A DNA stretch of 64,000 nucleotides from Streptomyces sp. R21 (GCF_041051975.1 NZ_CP163435.1:5799001-5863000), one strand, 5' to 3'. Shown: positions 23,784 through 33,116, counted from the stretch's first letter. Notes: generated by a model not told the origin, from the sequence alone. Translations and numbers: made by a program.

Positions 23784-24545
23784 ATGTACGCACCGGAGCG
23801 GCAGCAGGAGATCCTCCGGCTCGCCCGTGACGGCGGCCGGGTGGATGTCGTGTCGCTGGCCGAGGAGTTCCAGGTGACGGCGGAGACCATCCGCCGCGAC
23901 CTGAAGGCCCTCGACCGCGCGGGACTCCTGCGCCGTGTGCACGGTGGTGCGATCCCGGCCGGACGCCTGGACTTCGAGCCCGACGTCGCCGAGCGCGAGT
24001 CCACCGCGGCCGACGAGAAGGACCGGATCGCCAAGTCCGCTCTCTCGGAGCTGCCGGGCGAGGGCACGATGATCCTCGACGCCGGGACGACGGTCTCCCG
24101 CCTCGCCGGCATGATCCCGCTGGAGTCGACGCTCACGGTCGTCACACACAGCCTGCCGAACGCCGCCCGCCTCGCGGACCATCCCGGCATCCAACTCCAC
24201 CTGGTCGGGGGGCGCGTACGACACCGCACGCGCGCCGCCGTGGACGCGTGGGCGCTCCGCGCATACGGCGAGATCCGCGCCGACGTCCTCTTCATCGCCG
24301 CCAACGGCTTCTCCGCCGAACACGGACTGACCACCCCCGACCTCGCCGAGGCCGCCGTGAAGCGCGCGGCCGTCCACGCCGCGCGCCGCGTGGTGCTCCT
24401 CGCCGACTCCTCCAAGCACGGCCAGGAGCACTTCGCCCGCTTCGGCGACCTGAGCGATGTGGACCTGCTGATCACCGACAGCGGCTTGAGCCCCGAGGAC
24501 GCCGCCGCCATCGAGCGCGCCGGCACGGAAGTAGTACGCGCATGA
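23784..24545 (+). CDS. fruR: DeoR-family repressor of the fructose operon
   Basis: A 253-residue DeoR-type protein. The N-terminal HTH (about 5-57) contains VTAETIRRDLKALDRAGLLR and the family signature RRVHGGA. The DeoR_C sugar-phosphate domain follows, with DAGTT and TVVTHS. Members next to fruK-fruA bind fructose 1-phosphate and release the operon. The ATG has a ribosome site GGAGG at 23770-23774, and its stop overlaps the fruK start (ATGA). A perfect 12-bp inverted repeat precedes it. Confidence 0.92.
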   Translation: MYAPERQQEILRLARDGGRVDVVSLAEEFQVTAETIRRDLKALDRAGLLRRVHGGAIPAGRLDFEPDVAERESTAADEKDRIAKSALSELPGEGTMILDAGTTVSRLAGMIPLESTLTVVTHSLPNAARLADHPGIQLHLVGGRVRHRTRAAVDAWALRAYGEIRADVLFIAANGFSAEHGLTTPDLAEAAVKRAAVHAARRVVLLADSSKHGQEHFARFGDLSDVDLLITDSGLSPEDAAAIERAGTEVVRA

Positions 24546-25489
24546 TCGTCACCGTCACCCCCAACCCCTCCCTCGACCGCACATACGAGGTGCCCGCGCT
24601 CGACCGCGGTGAGGTCATCCGGGCCACCGGCGAGCGGATGGACCCGGGCGGCAAGGGCGTGAACGTCTCGCGGGCGGTCGCCGCCGCCGGACAGCGCACG
24701 GTGGCTGTCCTGCCCCTGGGTGGTGCGCCGGGCGCACTTGTCGCCGACCTGCTCGACGCGCAGGGCATCGAGGTCGCGCCGGTCCCGGTCGCCGGGGCCA
24801 CTCGCTCGAACATCGCGCTCGCCGAGGCGGACGGCGTACTGACGAAGATCAACGCGCCCGGACCGGAACTGTCGGCGGCCGAGGAGGAACTTCTCCTGGA
24901 GACCGTACGGCAGCAGTCGCGCGACGCCGACTGGATCGCATGCTGCGGGAGCCTGCCGCGGGGGCTCGCGCCGTCGTGGTACGCCGCGTTGGTCGCGCGG
25001 GCGCACGCCGAGGGCGCGCGGATCGCGCTGGACACGTCGGGGCCGGCGCTGCTGGAGGCGCTGCGCGAGCGGCCCGACGTGGTGAAGCCGAATGCCGAGG
25101 AGCTCGCGGAAGCCGTCGGGCGCCCCCTTGCCACGGTGGGCGACGCGATGAAGGCGGCCGAGGAGTTGCGTGAGCTGGGCGCGCGCGCCGTGCTCGCGAG
25201 CCTCGGCGCGGACGGGCAGCTGCTCGTCGACGCGTCGGGCGCCTGGTTCGGCAGCGCCCGGGTCGGCGCCGTGCGCAGCAACGTCGGCGCCGGCGACTCC
25301 TCGCTCGCCGGCTTCCTGATCGCCGGCGGCAGCGGCCCCGAGGCCCTAGCCTCCGCCGTCGCCCACGGCGCCGCGGCCGTCCAACTCCCCGGCAGCGTCA
25401 TGCCGACCCCGGCCGACCTCACCCCCACCGCCGTGACCGTCACCTCGGAGGTCCCCATGGACCGCGCACTGACGGAGCCGGTGTCATGA
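24542..25489 (+). CDS. fruK: 1-phosphofructokinase
   Basis: A 315-residue PfkB-family kinase that phosphorylates fructose 1-phosphate to fructose 1,6-bisphosphate. PfkB features are VTPNPSLDRTY at the N-terminus, PGGKGVNVSRA (signature 1, about 37-47) and VGAGDSSLAGF near the C-terminus, where Asp is the catalytic base (the usual GAGDS motif). The start overlaps fruR (ATGA) and the stop overlaps the next open frame (ATGA). The enzyme takes the product of the FruA transporter. Confidence 0.94.
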   Translation: MIVTVTPNPSLDRTYEVPALDRGEVIRATGERMDPGGKGVNVSRAVAAAGQRTVAVLPLGGAPGALVADLLDAQGIEVAPVPVAGATRSNIALAEADGVLTKINAPGPELSAAEEELLLETVRQQSRDADWIACCGSLPRGLAPSWYAALVARAHAEGARIALDTSGPALLEALRERPDVVKPNAEELAEAVGRPLATVGDAMKAAEELRELGARAVLASLGADGQLLVDASGAWFGSARVGAVRSNVGAGDSSLAGFLIAGGSGPEALASAVAHGAAAVQLPGSVMPTPADLTPTAVTVTSEVPMDRALTEPVS

Positions 25490-25986
25490 ACACCGGACCA
25501 CGCGCCTACGAAGGCGGCGCCCAGGGCGCCTGGGCGTGCGGCTGCGCGCCTGGCGTCGCGGCCAACGGATCACGGGCACGCGCGACGGGCGCGTGGGCCG
25601 TCGCGGGCGCCGGATCGCGTACCCGCTGCTCAGGCCGGCTGGTTCCGGCAGCGTGCGTGCCCCGCACCTCCAGGCCAACGTGCGCGTCCCGTACGGCGAT
25701 GCGCTCGTCCCGTACGGCTGCGCCCGCGTCCCGCACGCCCGTGTGTGCGCCCGGCACAGCGGTACGCGCGGCCCGTACACCCCCTGAACCGGCCCTGACG
25801 CGGCGGGACTCCCCGTTTCCTGCCGCAGCCGTCCGGAGGCGGGGTTTCCCCGGCCCCGCCTCCGCCCCTCCTGCCACCCCTGGCATCCCCGTTCCCTCGG
25901 AGTCCCTCTCCGAGCGCAGCACCCCCGTCCCCACCCCCGCCCACCACTCCCCTCGGGCGGCACGCGTGCGAAGGAGCCCGCGATGA
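25486..25986 (+). CDS. doubtful ORF filling the fruK-fruA gap
   Basis: A 166-residue open frame whose ATG overlaps the fruK stop and whose stop overlaps the fruA start, both in ATGA junctions. The translation is low in complexity (Ala, Arg, Pro, Ser, Thr), has no recognisable domain, and its second half looks like noncoding GC-rich DNA. fruA has its own ribosome site (GAAGGAG). The exact fit between two ATGA overlaps could be chance, a decayed domain, or a real linker gene. If not coding, this is a 493-bp spacer inside the operon, containing short repeats around CGTCCCGTACGGC. Confidence 0.3.
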   Translation: MNTGPRAYEGGAQGAWACGCAPGVAANGSRARATGAWAVAGAGSRTRCSGRLVPAACVPRTSRPTCASRTAMRSSRTAAPASRTPVCAPGTAVRAARTPPEPALTRRDSPFPAAAVRRRGFPGPASAPPATPGIPVPSESLSERSTPVPTPAHHSPRAARVRRSPR

Positions 25987-28106
25987 GCGAGATGATCACC
26001 GCGGACCTGGTCGACCTCGACCTGTCCGCCGATACCAAAGAGGCGGCGGCACGCGCCCTCGCCGAGCGCATGGTGACCCTGGGCCGGGTGACCGACCTCG
26101 ACGGCTTCCTCGCCGACGTGGCCGCCCGCGAGGCCCAGATGCCGACCGGTCTCGACGGCGGCATCGGCATCCCGCACTGCCGCAGCGAACACGTCACCGA
26201 GCCGACGCTCGCCTTCGGGCGCAGCGCCGCCGGGATCGACTTCGGCGCGCCGGACGGGCCCGCCGACCTCATCTTCCTGATCGCTGCACCGGCGGGCGCC
26301 GACGACGCGCATCTCACGATCCTGTCGTCCCTGGCCCGCCAGTTGATGAACGCCGAGTTCACGACCGCACTGCGGGCCGTGGACGACGCGGCGGCCGCGG
26401 CCGCGCTCATCCGCGGGGACTCGTCCCCGGCGGCCGCGGCCGCGTCGGGAGACGCCCGGGAATCCGAGGACTCCGCGGCGGTGTCGGCCGGGACGGCCTC
26501 CTCCGACGCCGCCGCGGACAGCACGGCCCCGGTGCCGGGTGCGACCGTCGAGGACGGACCCGCCCCGGCGCCGGGCGCCACGGACACCGACGGCGCACGC
26601 CCCTTCCGTATCGTCGCCGTCACCTCCTGCCCCACCGGCATCGCGCACACCTACATGGCGGCCGAGTCGCTGGAGAACGCGGGACGCGACGCCGCCGACG
26701 TCGAGATCGTCGTCGAGACGCAGGGCTCGGCCGGCTTCACCCGGCTCGACCCGGCTGTCATCGTCGCCGCGGACGGTGTGATCTTCGCGCACGACGTGCC
26801 CGTACGGGACAAGGACCGCTTCGCCGGAAAGCCGACCGTCGACGTCGGCGTGAAGGCCGGCATCAACCGCCCCGCCGAACTCATCTCGGAGGTCCGCGGC
26901 AAGGCGGAGCGCGGCGAGGTCACCGCGGGCGCCGCTTCGCCCGGTACACCGGTGGAGCGCGCCGGCGACTCCGGCGAGGGTTATGGCACCAAGCTCCGCA
27001 AGTGGCTCATGTCCGGCGTCAGTTACATGGTCCCCTTCGTTGCCGCGGGCGGTCTCCTCATCGCCCTCGGCTTCGCGATCGGCGGCTACAAGATCAACAA
27101 GGCGCCGTCGGTCATGGACCACTTCCTGTGGGCCCAGGCGGACAGCTGGGGCGCGCTGTTCTTCCAGATCGGCGTCGTCTCCTTCGGCTTCCTGGTCCCG
27201 GTCCTCGCCGGCTACATCGCATATGGCATGGCGGACCGGCCAGGACTCGTCCCCGGCTTCGTCGGCGGCGCGATCTCCCTCACCATCAACGCGGGCTTCC
27301 TCGGCGGTCTGGCCGCCGGTCTGATCGCCGGTGGTGTGGTGATCGCGATCCAGAAGGTCAAGATCCCCGCGTCCCTGCGCGGGATCATGCCGGTGGTGGT
27401 GATCCCGCTGATCTCCGCGGCGATCGTCGGGTTCCTGATGTTCGTGGTGATCGGCAAGCCCATCGCGTCCGCGCAGAAGGGCATGACCGACTGGCTGAAC
27501 GGCCTCACCGGCACCAACGCCGTTCTGCTCGGCGCGCTGCTCGGCCTGATGATGTGCTTCGACCTCGGTGGCCCGGTCAACAAGGTCGCGTACACCTTCG
27601 CCACCGCGGGTATCGCGGTCGCCAGCCCCAGCGACTCCGCGATGAAGATCATGGCGGCCGTGATGGCGGCCGGTATGGTTCCGCCGCTGGCCATGGCCCT
27701 GGCAACGACCGTGCGCGGCAAGCTCTTCACCGAGACCGAGCGCGAGAACGGCAAGGCGGCCTGGGTCCTCGGTGCCTCCTTCATCTCGGAGGGCGCGATC
27801 CCGTTCGCGGCGGCCGACCCGCTGCGCGTCATCCCCTCGTCGATGGTGGGCGGCGCGGTCACCGGCGCCCTGTCGATGGCCTTCGGCGCCACGCTGCGCG
27901 CCCCGCACGGCGGAATCTTCGTGGTCCCGCTGATCGGCAACCCCTTCCTCTACCTCATCGCCATCGCCGCGGGCGTCGGCGTCACCTCCGCCCTGGTGGT
28001 CGTCCTGAAGGGCATGCGGAAGCAGGTACCCGGAGGCGCCGCCGCGGAGTTGGCCGACGCGCCGATATCCGCCCAGGCTGACTCGAAGCAGCCGGTCGCG
28101 GCCTGA
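25983..28106 (+). CDS. fruA: fructose PTS transporter, EIIA-EIIB-EIIC fusion
   Basis: A 707-residue permease that imports fructose and phosphorylates it to fructose 1-phosphate. EIIA (about 1-145) has phospho-His65 in GIGIPHCRS. An Ala/Pro-rich linker (about 145-205) leads to EIIB with phospho-Cys216 in VTSCPTGIAHTYMAAE. EIIC (about 330-680) has some ten membrane segments, including GGPVNKVAYTFA and EGAIPF. The domain order A-B-C is the same as in other actinobacterial FruA proteins. GAAGGAG precedes the ATG. It receives phosphate from HPr encoded elsewhere. Confidence 0.94.
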   Translation: MSEMITADLVDLDLSADTKEAAARALAERMVTLGRVTDLDGFLADVAAREAQMPTGLDGGIGIPHCRSEHVTEPTLAFGRSAAGIDFGAPDGPADLIFLIAAPAGADDAHLTILSSLARQLMNAEFTTALRAVDDAAAAAALIRGDSSPAAAAASGDARESEDSAAVSAGTASSDAAADSTAPVPGATVEDGPAPAPGATDTDGARPFRIVAVTSCPTGIAHTYMAAESLENAGRDAADVEIVVETQGSAGFTRLDPAVIVAADGVIFAHDVPVRDKDRFAGKPTVDVGVKAGINRPAELISEVRGKAERGEVTAGAASPGTPVERAGDSGEGYGTKLRKWLMSGVSYMVPFVAAGGLLIALGFAIGGYKINKAPSVMDHFLWAQADSWGALFFQIGVVSFGFLVPVLAGYIAYGMADRPGLVPGFVGGAISLTINAGFLGGLAAGLIAGGVVIAIQKVKIPASLRGIMPVVVIPLISAAIVGFLMFVVIGKPIASAQKGMTDWLNGLTGTNAVLLGALLGLMMCFDLGGPVNKVAYTFATAGIAVASPSDSAMKIMAAVMAAGMVPPLAMALATTVRGKLFTETERENGKAAWVLGASFISEGAIPFAAADPLRVIPSSMVGGAVTGALSMAFGATLRAPHGGIFVVPLIGNPFLYLIAIAAGVGVTSALVVVLKGMRKQVPGGAAAELADAPISAQADSKQPVAA

Positions 28107-28207
28107 AAGGAAGGCGAAGGTGCCTCAAGTGGCCTGAAAATAGGGGTCGTGACCTGAATCCCCCTTTACAGCTGCTGTGAGCTGTTTGCCGCACCTGCGA
28201 GATGCGT

Positions 28208-28237
28208 CACGGTCCGGGACCAAAGTCCCGGACCGTG
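28208..28237. terminator. Terminator after fruA
   Basis: CACGGTCCGGGAC (28208-28220) pairs perfectly with GTCCCGGACCGTG (28225-28237) around a CAAA loop. It ends the fructose operon; the next small gene starts 17 bp downstream. Confidence 0.8.
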
Positions 28238-28253
28238 GTGTCTACTGGAACGC

Positions 28254-28511
28254 ATGCCTGAGCACGTGTCGACACTCCAGCTGATAGGCGTGGCCGTCCT
28301 CGCCCTGGCGACCGTCATCTGGGTCGTCGGCCTGGTGCGCCTCCTGCGCCGGAACCGGTTCGAGCTCGCGGCGTGGCGCCAGGGCGACGCCCTGGGGGCC
28401 CTGCCCAGCCAGCGCCAGGCGGGCCCGGTGGTGGAAGCCGTCGAACTGACTCCGGCGGAACGCGACGCATTCGCCGGTCTGGTACGCCAGTTCAGCGACG
28501 GCCGGCCGTAG
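28254..28511 (+). CDS. small single-helix membrane protein, unknown function
   Basis: An 85-residue protein with one N-terminal membrane helix (about 9-29), a basic cytoplasmic stretch (RLLRRNR) and a soluble helical tail ending LTPAERDAFAGLVRQFSDGRP. It resembles small conserved Streptomyces membrane proteins without known function. It follows the fru terminator closely, so it has its own promoter or relies on read-through. Convergent with the DUF6227-like gene. Confidence 0.6.
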   Translation: MPEHVSTLQLIGVAVLALATVIWVVGLVRLLRRNRFELAAWRQGDALGALPSQRQAGPVVEAVELTPAERDAFAGLVRQFSDGRP

Positions 28512-28538
28512 CCGCCGGCCCTGCCTGTGACGGGCGGA

Positions 28539-29285
28539 CTAACCTCGTTCGGCCGCCCGGCGCTCCATCGCCTCGCGCGCCGCGCCCTCCGTCGGATAGA
28601 CCTCGCACATGTGCCGCCCGTCCGGCGTCGCCGTGTGCTCGACCTCCCACAGGGAGAGCTCCCGCCCGTCACGCAGCAGGAACGCGTGCTCGTAGAGCGA
28701 GAAGGACAGCCGCACCTGGCCGGCCCGGCAGGGACGCCCGAAGGCCTGGGTGATCTGGTGGGCGGACGCCGTGCGCAGCAGCGCGACGACGTCGGCCCCC
28801 GGACCGTCCGGGTTCTCCGCGCGCCGCAGCAGCCGACGTGCGTGATCCGCCGAGTCGTCGGGCGCGTACGCGTGCCGGGGCTCAGGGATCGGGGACAACT
28901 GCACCATCACGGGCAGTTCGAAGTCGGGGGTGTCCGGCGGCAGCGGCAGCCTGGCCGTCGCCGCGCGCAGCTCCTCCTCGTCCACGTACACCTCGTGCTG
29001 CGGATGGCTGCCGGGTGCCGTGTTGTGGACGAGCTCCCACAGAGTGAGCGCCGAGCCGTCCGCGAGCAGCCAGGTGTGCCGGTATGTCTCGCGGTGCAGC
29101 CCCGCGCTGTGGTGCGCGGAGTGCAGCGAACTGTCGTGCGCCAGCGCGCAGTCGAGCCGCCGTATCGCCTCGTCGGGCAGCTCGAAGGAGTTCAGGGCAC
29201 GTCCGAGAAGTCGCTCGAGGTGCTCCTCCGGAGACTCGGGCGACTCGGGTTGTTCGTGCGCTGCCGTCTCGTACGGAACGCTCAA
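28539..29285 (-). CDS. DUF6227-like protein with an internal duplication
   Basis: A 248-residue soluble protein I associate with the Streptomyces family DUF6227. It contains two related units: YRHTWLLADGSALTLWELVH...EVYVDEEELRAA (about 68-110) and YEHAFLLRDGRELSLWEVEH...EVYPTEGAAREA (about 200-240). The shared core (Y-x-H-x-(W/F)-L-L-x-D-G-x-x-L-(T/S)-L-W-E-(L/V)-x-H) marks an ancient duplication. No catalytic residues, signal peptide or membrane segment. Function unknown. Confidence 0.75.
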   Translation of the reverse strand: MSVPYETAAHEQPESPESPEEHLERLLGRALNSFELPDEAIRRLDCALAHDSSLHSAHHSAGLHRETYRHTWLLADGSALTLWELVHNTAPGSHPQHEVYVDEEELRAATARLPLPPDTPDFELPVMVQLSPIPEPRHAYAPDDSADHARRLLRRAENPDGPGADVVALLRTASAHQITQAFGRPCRAGQVRLSFSLYEHAFLLRDGRELSLWEVEHTATPDGRHMCEVYPTEGAAREAMERRAAERG

Positions 29286-29388
29286 GGCTTCTCCCGGCGT
29301 TGCTGCATGTCACCTCGTGGGTGCATACCGTAGCCCCTCGGTCGGACATCATGTCCTGGATCCGAGAAAACGTACGGACAGAAAACGA

Positions 29389-29421
29389 GCGGGCCGCGAG
29401 GCAAGTTCCCACGCGGCCCGC
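29389..29421 (-). terminator. Terminator of the L,D-transpeptidase gene
   Basis: GCGGGCCGCG (29389-29398) pairs with CGCGGCCCGC (29412-29421) around a 13-base loop, 21 bp beyond the stop of the minus-strand transpeptidase gene. On the minus strand it is followed by GTTTTCTGTCC, a weak T-rich tail. Confidence 0.65.
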
Positions 29422-29442
29422 CGAAGCCTCAAAAGGCCCTCG

Positions 29443-30660
29443 TCAGGCGGCACTTCCCGAGGTCCACGCGCTCCACGACATGTTCCAGCCGTTGAGGCCG
29501 TTGTCCGGCGCGACCGTCTTGTCGGGGGAGTTCTTCACCACGACGACGTCCCCGATGAGGGAGTTGTCGAAGAACCAGTGCGCGGGCGTGTCACTCTGCG
29601 CCCCCTGCGCGTCCGCGAGCCCGACACAGCCGTGACTGGTGCCCTCCCGGCCGAAGGGCGGGTTCCCCTGGTTGTACCAGTAGTTGCCGTGGACGAACGT
29701 CCCCGAAGTCGTCAGCCGCATCGCGTCCGGCACGTCCGAGATGTCGTACTCGCCGCCGTAGCCGACCGTCGAACCGTTCATCCGGGTCTGCCGGAACTTC
29801 TCGGAGATCACCATCTGCCCGTTGTACGTGCTGTGTTCCGCGCTGCCCGCCGAGATCGGGACCGACTTGAGGGTCTTGCCGTCGCGCACGACCGTCATGG
29901 TCTGCGTGTTGACGTCGACCGTGGACACCTGGGAGCGCCCGACGGTGAAGGTGACCGTCTTCTTCTGCACGCCGTAGACGCCCTTCGCGCCCTGTACGCC
30001 GTCCAGGTCGATCTTCATCGTGACCTTGGAGCTGGCCTTCCAGTAGTCCTTCGGCCGGAAGTCGAGCCGCTGCGCCCCGAACCAGTGCCCGACGACCTGC
30101 TGCCCGCTGCTGGAGGTGACCGTGATGTGCGACTGCACGGCCTTCGTGTCGCTGATCACCTTGTCGAAGTTGAAGGACACCGGCATGCCGACGCCGACCG
30201 TGGTGCCGTTGTCGGGCGCGTACGTACCGATGAAGCTGTTGGCCGAATCGACCGTCGTGAAGATGGAGTTGGCGGCCGAGGTGCGGCCGTCCGAGTCCTT
30301 GGCGGTCGCGGATATGCGGTACTTGGTGCCGCGCTCCAGCTGCTTCGCGGGCTTCCAGCTCTTCCCGTCCGCGGAGATCGCCCCGGCCACGTCGGTGCCC
30401 GCCTCCGACACCGTCATCTTCACGTCGGTCAGCTTCCCGTCGCTGACCTTCACACCGGTCGCGTTGATGGACGCGCTGGTCGAGCCGTCCTTCGCGGAGA
30501 TCACGATCTTCGCGGTGGAGGTCTTGGCACCGCTTTTGCCGTTCTTGCCATCGGTGTCGGCGTTGGCGTTGCCGCCGCAGGCGGTGAGGGTGAGGGCGCC
30601 GACCATCAGGGCGGCACAGGCCCCCAGTGCGCGCCGCGCTGTTATGTCCGGCGTTGTCAC
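29443..30660 (-). CDS. L,D-transpeptidase lipoprotein with Ig-like domains
   Basis: A 405-residue lipoprotein. The signal peptide ends in a lipobox LTAC (MVGALTLTACGG), so the protein is anchored to the outer face of the membrane. Two Ig-like beta domains (about 45-135 and 140-235) are followed by a YkuD catalytic domain with HGNYWYNQ and SHGCVGLAD, where Cys is the nucleophile. Such enzymes make 3-3 crosslinks in peptidoglycan, as LdtMt2 does in mycobacteria. The GTG at 30660 has GGAG upstream; the 41-residue extension to 30783 has no ribosome site and would put residues before the signal peptide. Confidence 0.92.
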   Translation of the reverse strand: MTTPDITARRALGACAALMVGALTLTACGGNANADTDGKNGKSGAKTSTAKIVISAKDGSTSASINATGVKVSDGKLTDVKMTVSEAGTDVAGAISADGKSWKPAKQLERGTKYRISATAKDSDGRTSAANSIFTTVDSANSFIGTYAPDNGTTVGVGMPVSFNFDKVISDTKAVQSHITVTSSSGQQVVGHWFGAQRLDFRPKDYWKASSKVTMKIDLDGVQGAKGVYGVQKKTVTFTVGRSQVSTVDVNTQTMTVVRDGKTLKSVPISAGSAEHSTYNGQMVISEKFRQTRMNGSTVGYGGEYDISDVPDAMRLTTSGTFVHGNYWYNQGNPPFGREGTSHGCVGLADAQGAQSDTPAHWFFDNSLIGDVVVVKNSPDKTVAPDNGLNGWNMSWSAWTSGSAA

Positions 30661-30811
30661 GGGCTGCTCCAAGTTCTTGTGATGTGCGCGTTCCGCTCCA
30701 GTACGTGGAGAGAGAGCGAGCAGCGGCGCGAAGGGTTCCCCGCCCTCCGCGCCTGACGCCATCACGTGACAGAACCAGGACAATCACCCGGCAGTCGCCC
30801 TGAGACCGCTC

Positions 30812-31840
30812 CTAGTCACCGCCGTAGAGCGCCGCGTACGAGGGCCACACCCCGCCGGCCCCGTCCACCGACTCCGCCGCGCGCACGGCCCGCACGATCG
30901 CGCGCGTCACGAGATCCGCGCCCGCCGCGAGGATCTCGTTGAGCGCGAGGGGGTTCTCGGCGGCGAGCGGCCGGGCGCCGGTGGCCATGGCGAACACCGT
31001 GTCCCCGTCGTTCAGCAGATGCACCGGCCGCACGGCGCGCGCGATGCCGTCGTGCGCCGTGCCCGCGAGCTTCTGCGCCTGCGCGCGCGTGAGGTCCGCG
31101 TCGGTGGCGACGACCGCGAGCGTCGTGTTCAGCGGGGGAGGGGCGTTCTTCGCGGCAGCCTCGGCGAGCCGCTGCCGCGCGGCAGCGTGCACCTCGTCCG
31201 ACGGGTAGGCGATACGGCCCTGGAACAACTCCCCGTACAGCGCCCCCGTCAGTGGATCCACCGCCGAGCCCGCCGCGTTGGCCACCACCAGCGCGGCCAC
31301 CGTGATCCCCGAATCGAGGACGGCGCTCGCGGTGCCGACCCCGCCCTTGACCACGCCGACCGTAGCCCCGGTGCCGGCGCCCACACAGCCCTCCCGCACC
31401 GGAGCACCGGGTTCGCTCGCGGCGGCGGCCTCCACCGCGGCCCGGCCCGTGGACGCGTCCGGCCTCGCCCGGAAGTCGCCGCCGCGGCCCAGGTCGAAGA
31501 CGCAGGCGGCGGGCACGACCGGCACGACGTGTGCCGGGTCCGGGCCCACGCGCACCCCGCGCCCCCGCTCCTCCAGCCAGGCCATCACCCCGGACGCCGA
31601 GTCCAGGCCGTAGGCGCTGCCCCCGGTCAGGACGACCGCCTCGACCTTCTGCACCAGGTTGCGCGGGTCGAGCGCGTCGGTCTCCTTGGTGCCGGGACCG
31701 CCTCCCCGCACGTCCACGGCCGCGATCGCGCCACCCTCGGGGGCGAGCACGACCGTGGTCCCGGTGAGCCAACCGTCGCCGGTGCGCGTCGCGTGGCCCA
31801 CGCGCAGGCCCGCGACATCCGTCAGAGCGTCAACTGTCAT
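30812..31840 (-). CDS. P1-family (DmpA/S58) peptidase
   Basis: A 342-residue member of the P1/DmpA family, N-terminal-nucleophile aminopeptidases that cut their own chain. Family features are DVAGLRVGHAT at the N-terminus, VVLTGGSAYGLDSASGV (about 68-84), VGAGTGATVG (about 152-161) and PPPLNTTLAVVATDA, where cleavage before the Thr (or Ser in relatives) would create the active N-terminus. Substrates of relatives include D-amino-acid amides and beta-peptides; the physiological one is unknown. It lies 18 bp upstream of nothing shared: the next minus-strand gene ends 18 bp away, so the two may be cotranscribed. Confidence 0.85.
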   Translation of the reverse strand: MTVDALTDVAGLRVGHATRTGDGWLTGTTVVLAPEGGAIAAVDVRGGGPGTKETDALDPRNLVQKVEAVVLTGGSAYGLDSASGVMAWLEERGRGVRVGPDPAHVVPVVPAACVFDLGRGGDFRARPDASTGRAAVEAAAASEPGAPVREGCVGAGTGATVGVVKGGVGTASAVLDSGITVAALVVANAAGSAVDPLTGALYGELFQGRIAYPSDEVHAAARQRLAEAAAKNAPPPLNTTLAVVATDADLTRAQAQKLAGTAHDGIARAVRPVHLLNDGDTVFAMATGARPLAAENPLALNEILAAGADLVTRAIVRAVRAAESVDGAGGVWPSYAALYGGD

Positions 31841-31858
31841 GCCCTCAGTGTTCCGCCG

Positions 31859-33082
31859 CTAGGCGGCCTCCGCCTCCTCCTTCTCGGGCATCCGCGCCTT
31901 CAGCATCACCCCGGCCACCACCGCCAGCGTCGCCACGATGCCGGCCGTGAGCACCGCCCAGTCGCCCAGGAAGGTGCACAAGATGACCAGCAACGCGGTG
32001 ACCGGCAGGACGAGTTGCTGGGCGATGCCCACCTTGAAGTGGCGGGCGTGCAGCACCCACACGGTCAGGAAGTACAACGCCGTCGGCAGGGTCACCGAGG
32101 CGGACGCGGCGAGGGTCGAGATGTGTGCCTTGCCGACCGCCTGCTCCACGGCGACCTCGAGACCCGCGCCGATCGCGGCCGCCGACGCGAAGATCAGGTA
32201 GTGGCCGTAACCCCACAGGAAGGCCTGCCCGTTGGACCGCAGATGCCCGTGGATGGGGACCGCGAAGTAGATCCACCACGCGGAGAAGACGATCAGCAGC
32301 CCTCCCGCGGCGATCGGCAGCAGTTCGTTCAACGCGTCGTGTTCGTCCACACCCGACTTCACGGCGACCGTGGCGGCGGCGATCGTCTCGCCCAGCACGA
32401 TGATGGTGAACAGCCCGTACCGCTCCGAGATGTGGTGCGGATGCCAGGACGTCGTGAAGTCCTTCTCCGCGTACAGCGGGACACACAGCTCGGCGACCGC
32501 CATCACCAGGAACGCCCAGGGGCGGGCGGGCTCCGGCAGGAACAGCAGCGCCAGCCAGCCGACCTGGCACAGCAGCACGCCTCCCGCGTACCGCAGCGCC
32601 ATGGTTCTCTCGGCACCCCCGGTCGAGCGTGCCGCGCGAACCCACTGCGTGATCATCGCGAATCTCATGACCATGTAACCGAGTACGACGATCAGGAACT
32701 CGTGGTCCTCGAACGCCCGCGACACCCCGGCGGCGAGCACCAGGACTCCGGCGATCTGGACCAGCGTGACGACCCGGTAGAGCGCGTCGTCGTTGTCGTA
32801 CGCCGAGGCGAACCAGGTGAAGTTCATCCACGCCCACCAGATGGCGAAGAAGACCATCGCATAGCTGAGGATGCCCTCGCCCGCGTGCCCCTCGGCCACG
32901 GAGTGCACCAGCTGGATGCCCGCCTGCGCGATGGCCACGACAAAACAGAGGTCGAAGAAGAGCTCCAGCGGCGACGCGACGCGGTGTGCTTCGGACCGCC
33001 CTCGGGCGGTCATTGGGCGCAGCGATTTACGCGAGGTCGGCCGCGGCGGCGGAGGGGTTTTTGAAGCGGAACTGGACGTCAT
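31859..33082 (-). CDS. ltrA: low-temperature-requirement A (LtrA) family membrane protein
   Basis: A 407-residue protein with about eleven or twelve membrane helices. The LtrA family signature appears at the start (RVASPLELFFDLCFVVAIAQ) and in the middle (HPHHISERYGLFTIIVLGET). The first 35 residues are soluble, Ser/Pro/Arg-rich. Function of the family is unknown; in Listeria the gene is linked to growth in the cold. No good ribosome site precedes ATG 33082; a later ATG at 33013 is an alternative but also lacks one. The upstream region is shared with pflB, and the Rex-type box lies only 35 bp from this start. Confidence 0.83.
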   Translation of the reverse strand: MTSSSASKTPPPPRPTSRKSLRPMTARGRSEAHRVASPLELFFDLCFVVAIAQAGIQLVHSVAEGHAGEGILSYAMVFFAIWWAWMNFTWFASAYDNDDALYRVVTLVQIAGVLVLAAGVSRAFEDHEFLIVVLGYMVMRFAMITQWVRAARSTGGAERTMALRYAGGVLLCQVGWLALLFLPEPARPWAFLVMAVAELCVPLYAEKDFTTSWHPHHISERYGLFTIIVLGETIAAATVAVKSGVDEHDALNELLPIAAGGLLIVFSAWWIYFAVPIHGHLRSNGQAFLWGYGHYLIFASAAAIGAGLEVAVEQAVGKAHISTLAASASVTLPTALYFLTVWVLHARHFKVGIAQQLVLPVTALLVILCTFLGDWAVLTAGIVATLAVVAGVMLKARMPEKEEAEAA

Positions 33083-33116
33083 ACGGCCAAGCACAGCAGA
33101 AACTCCCCGAAAATTC

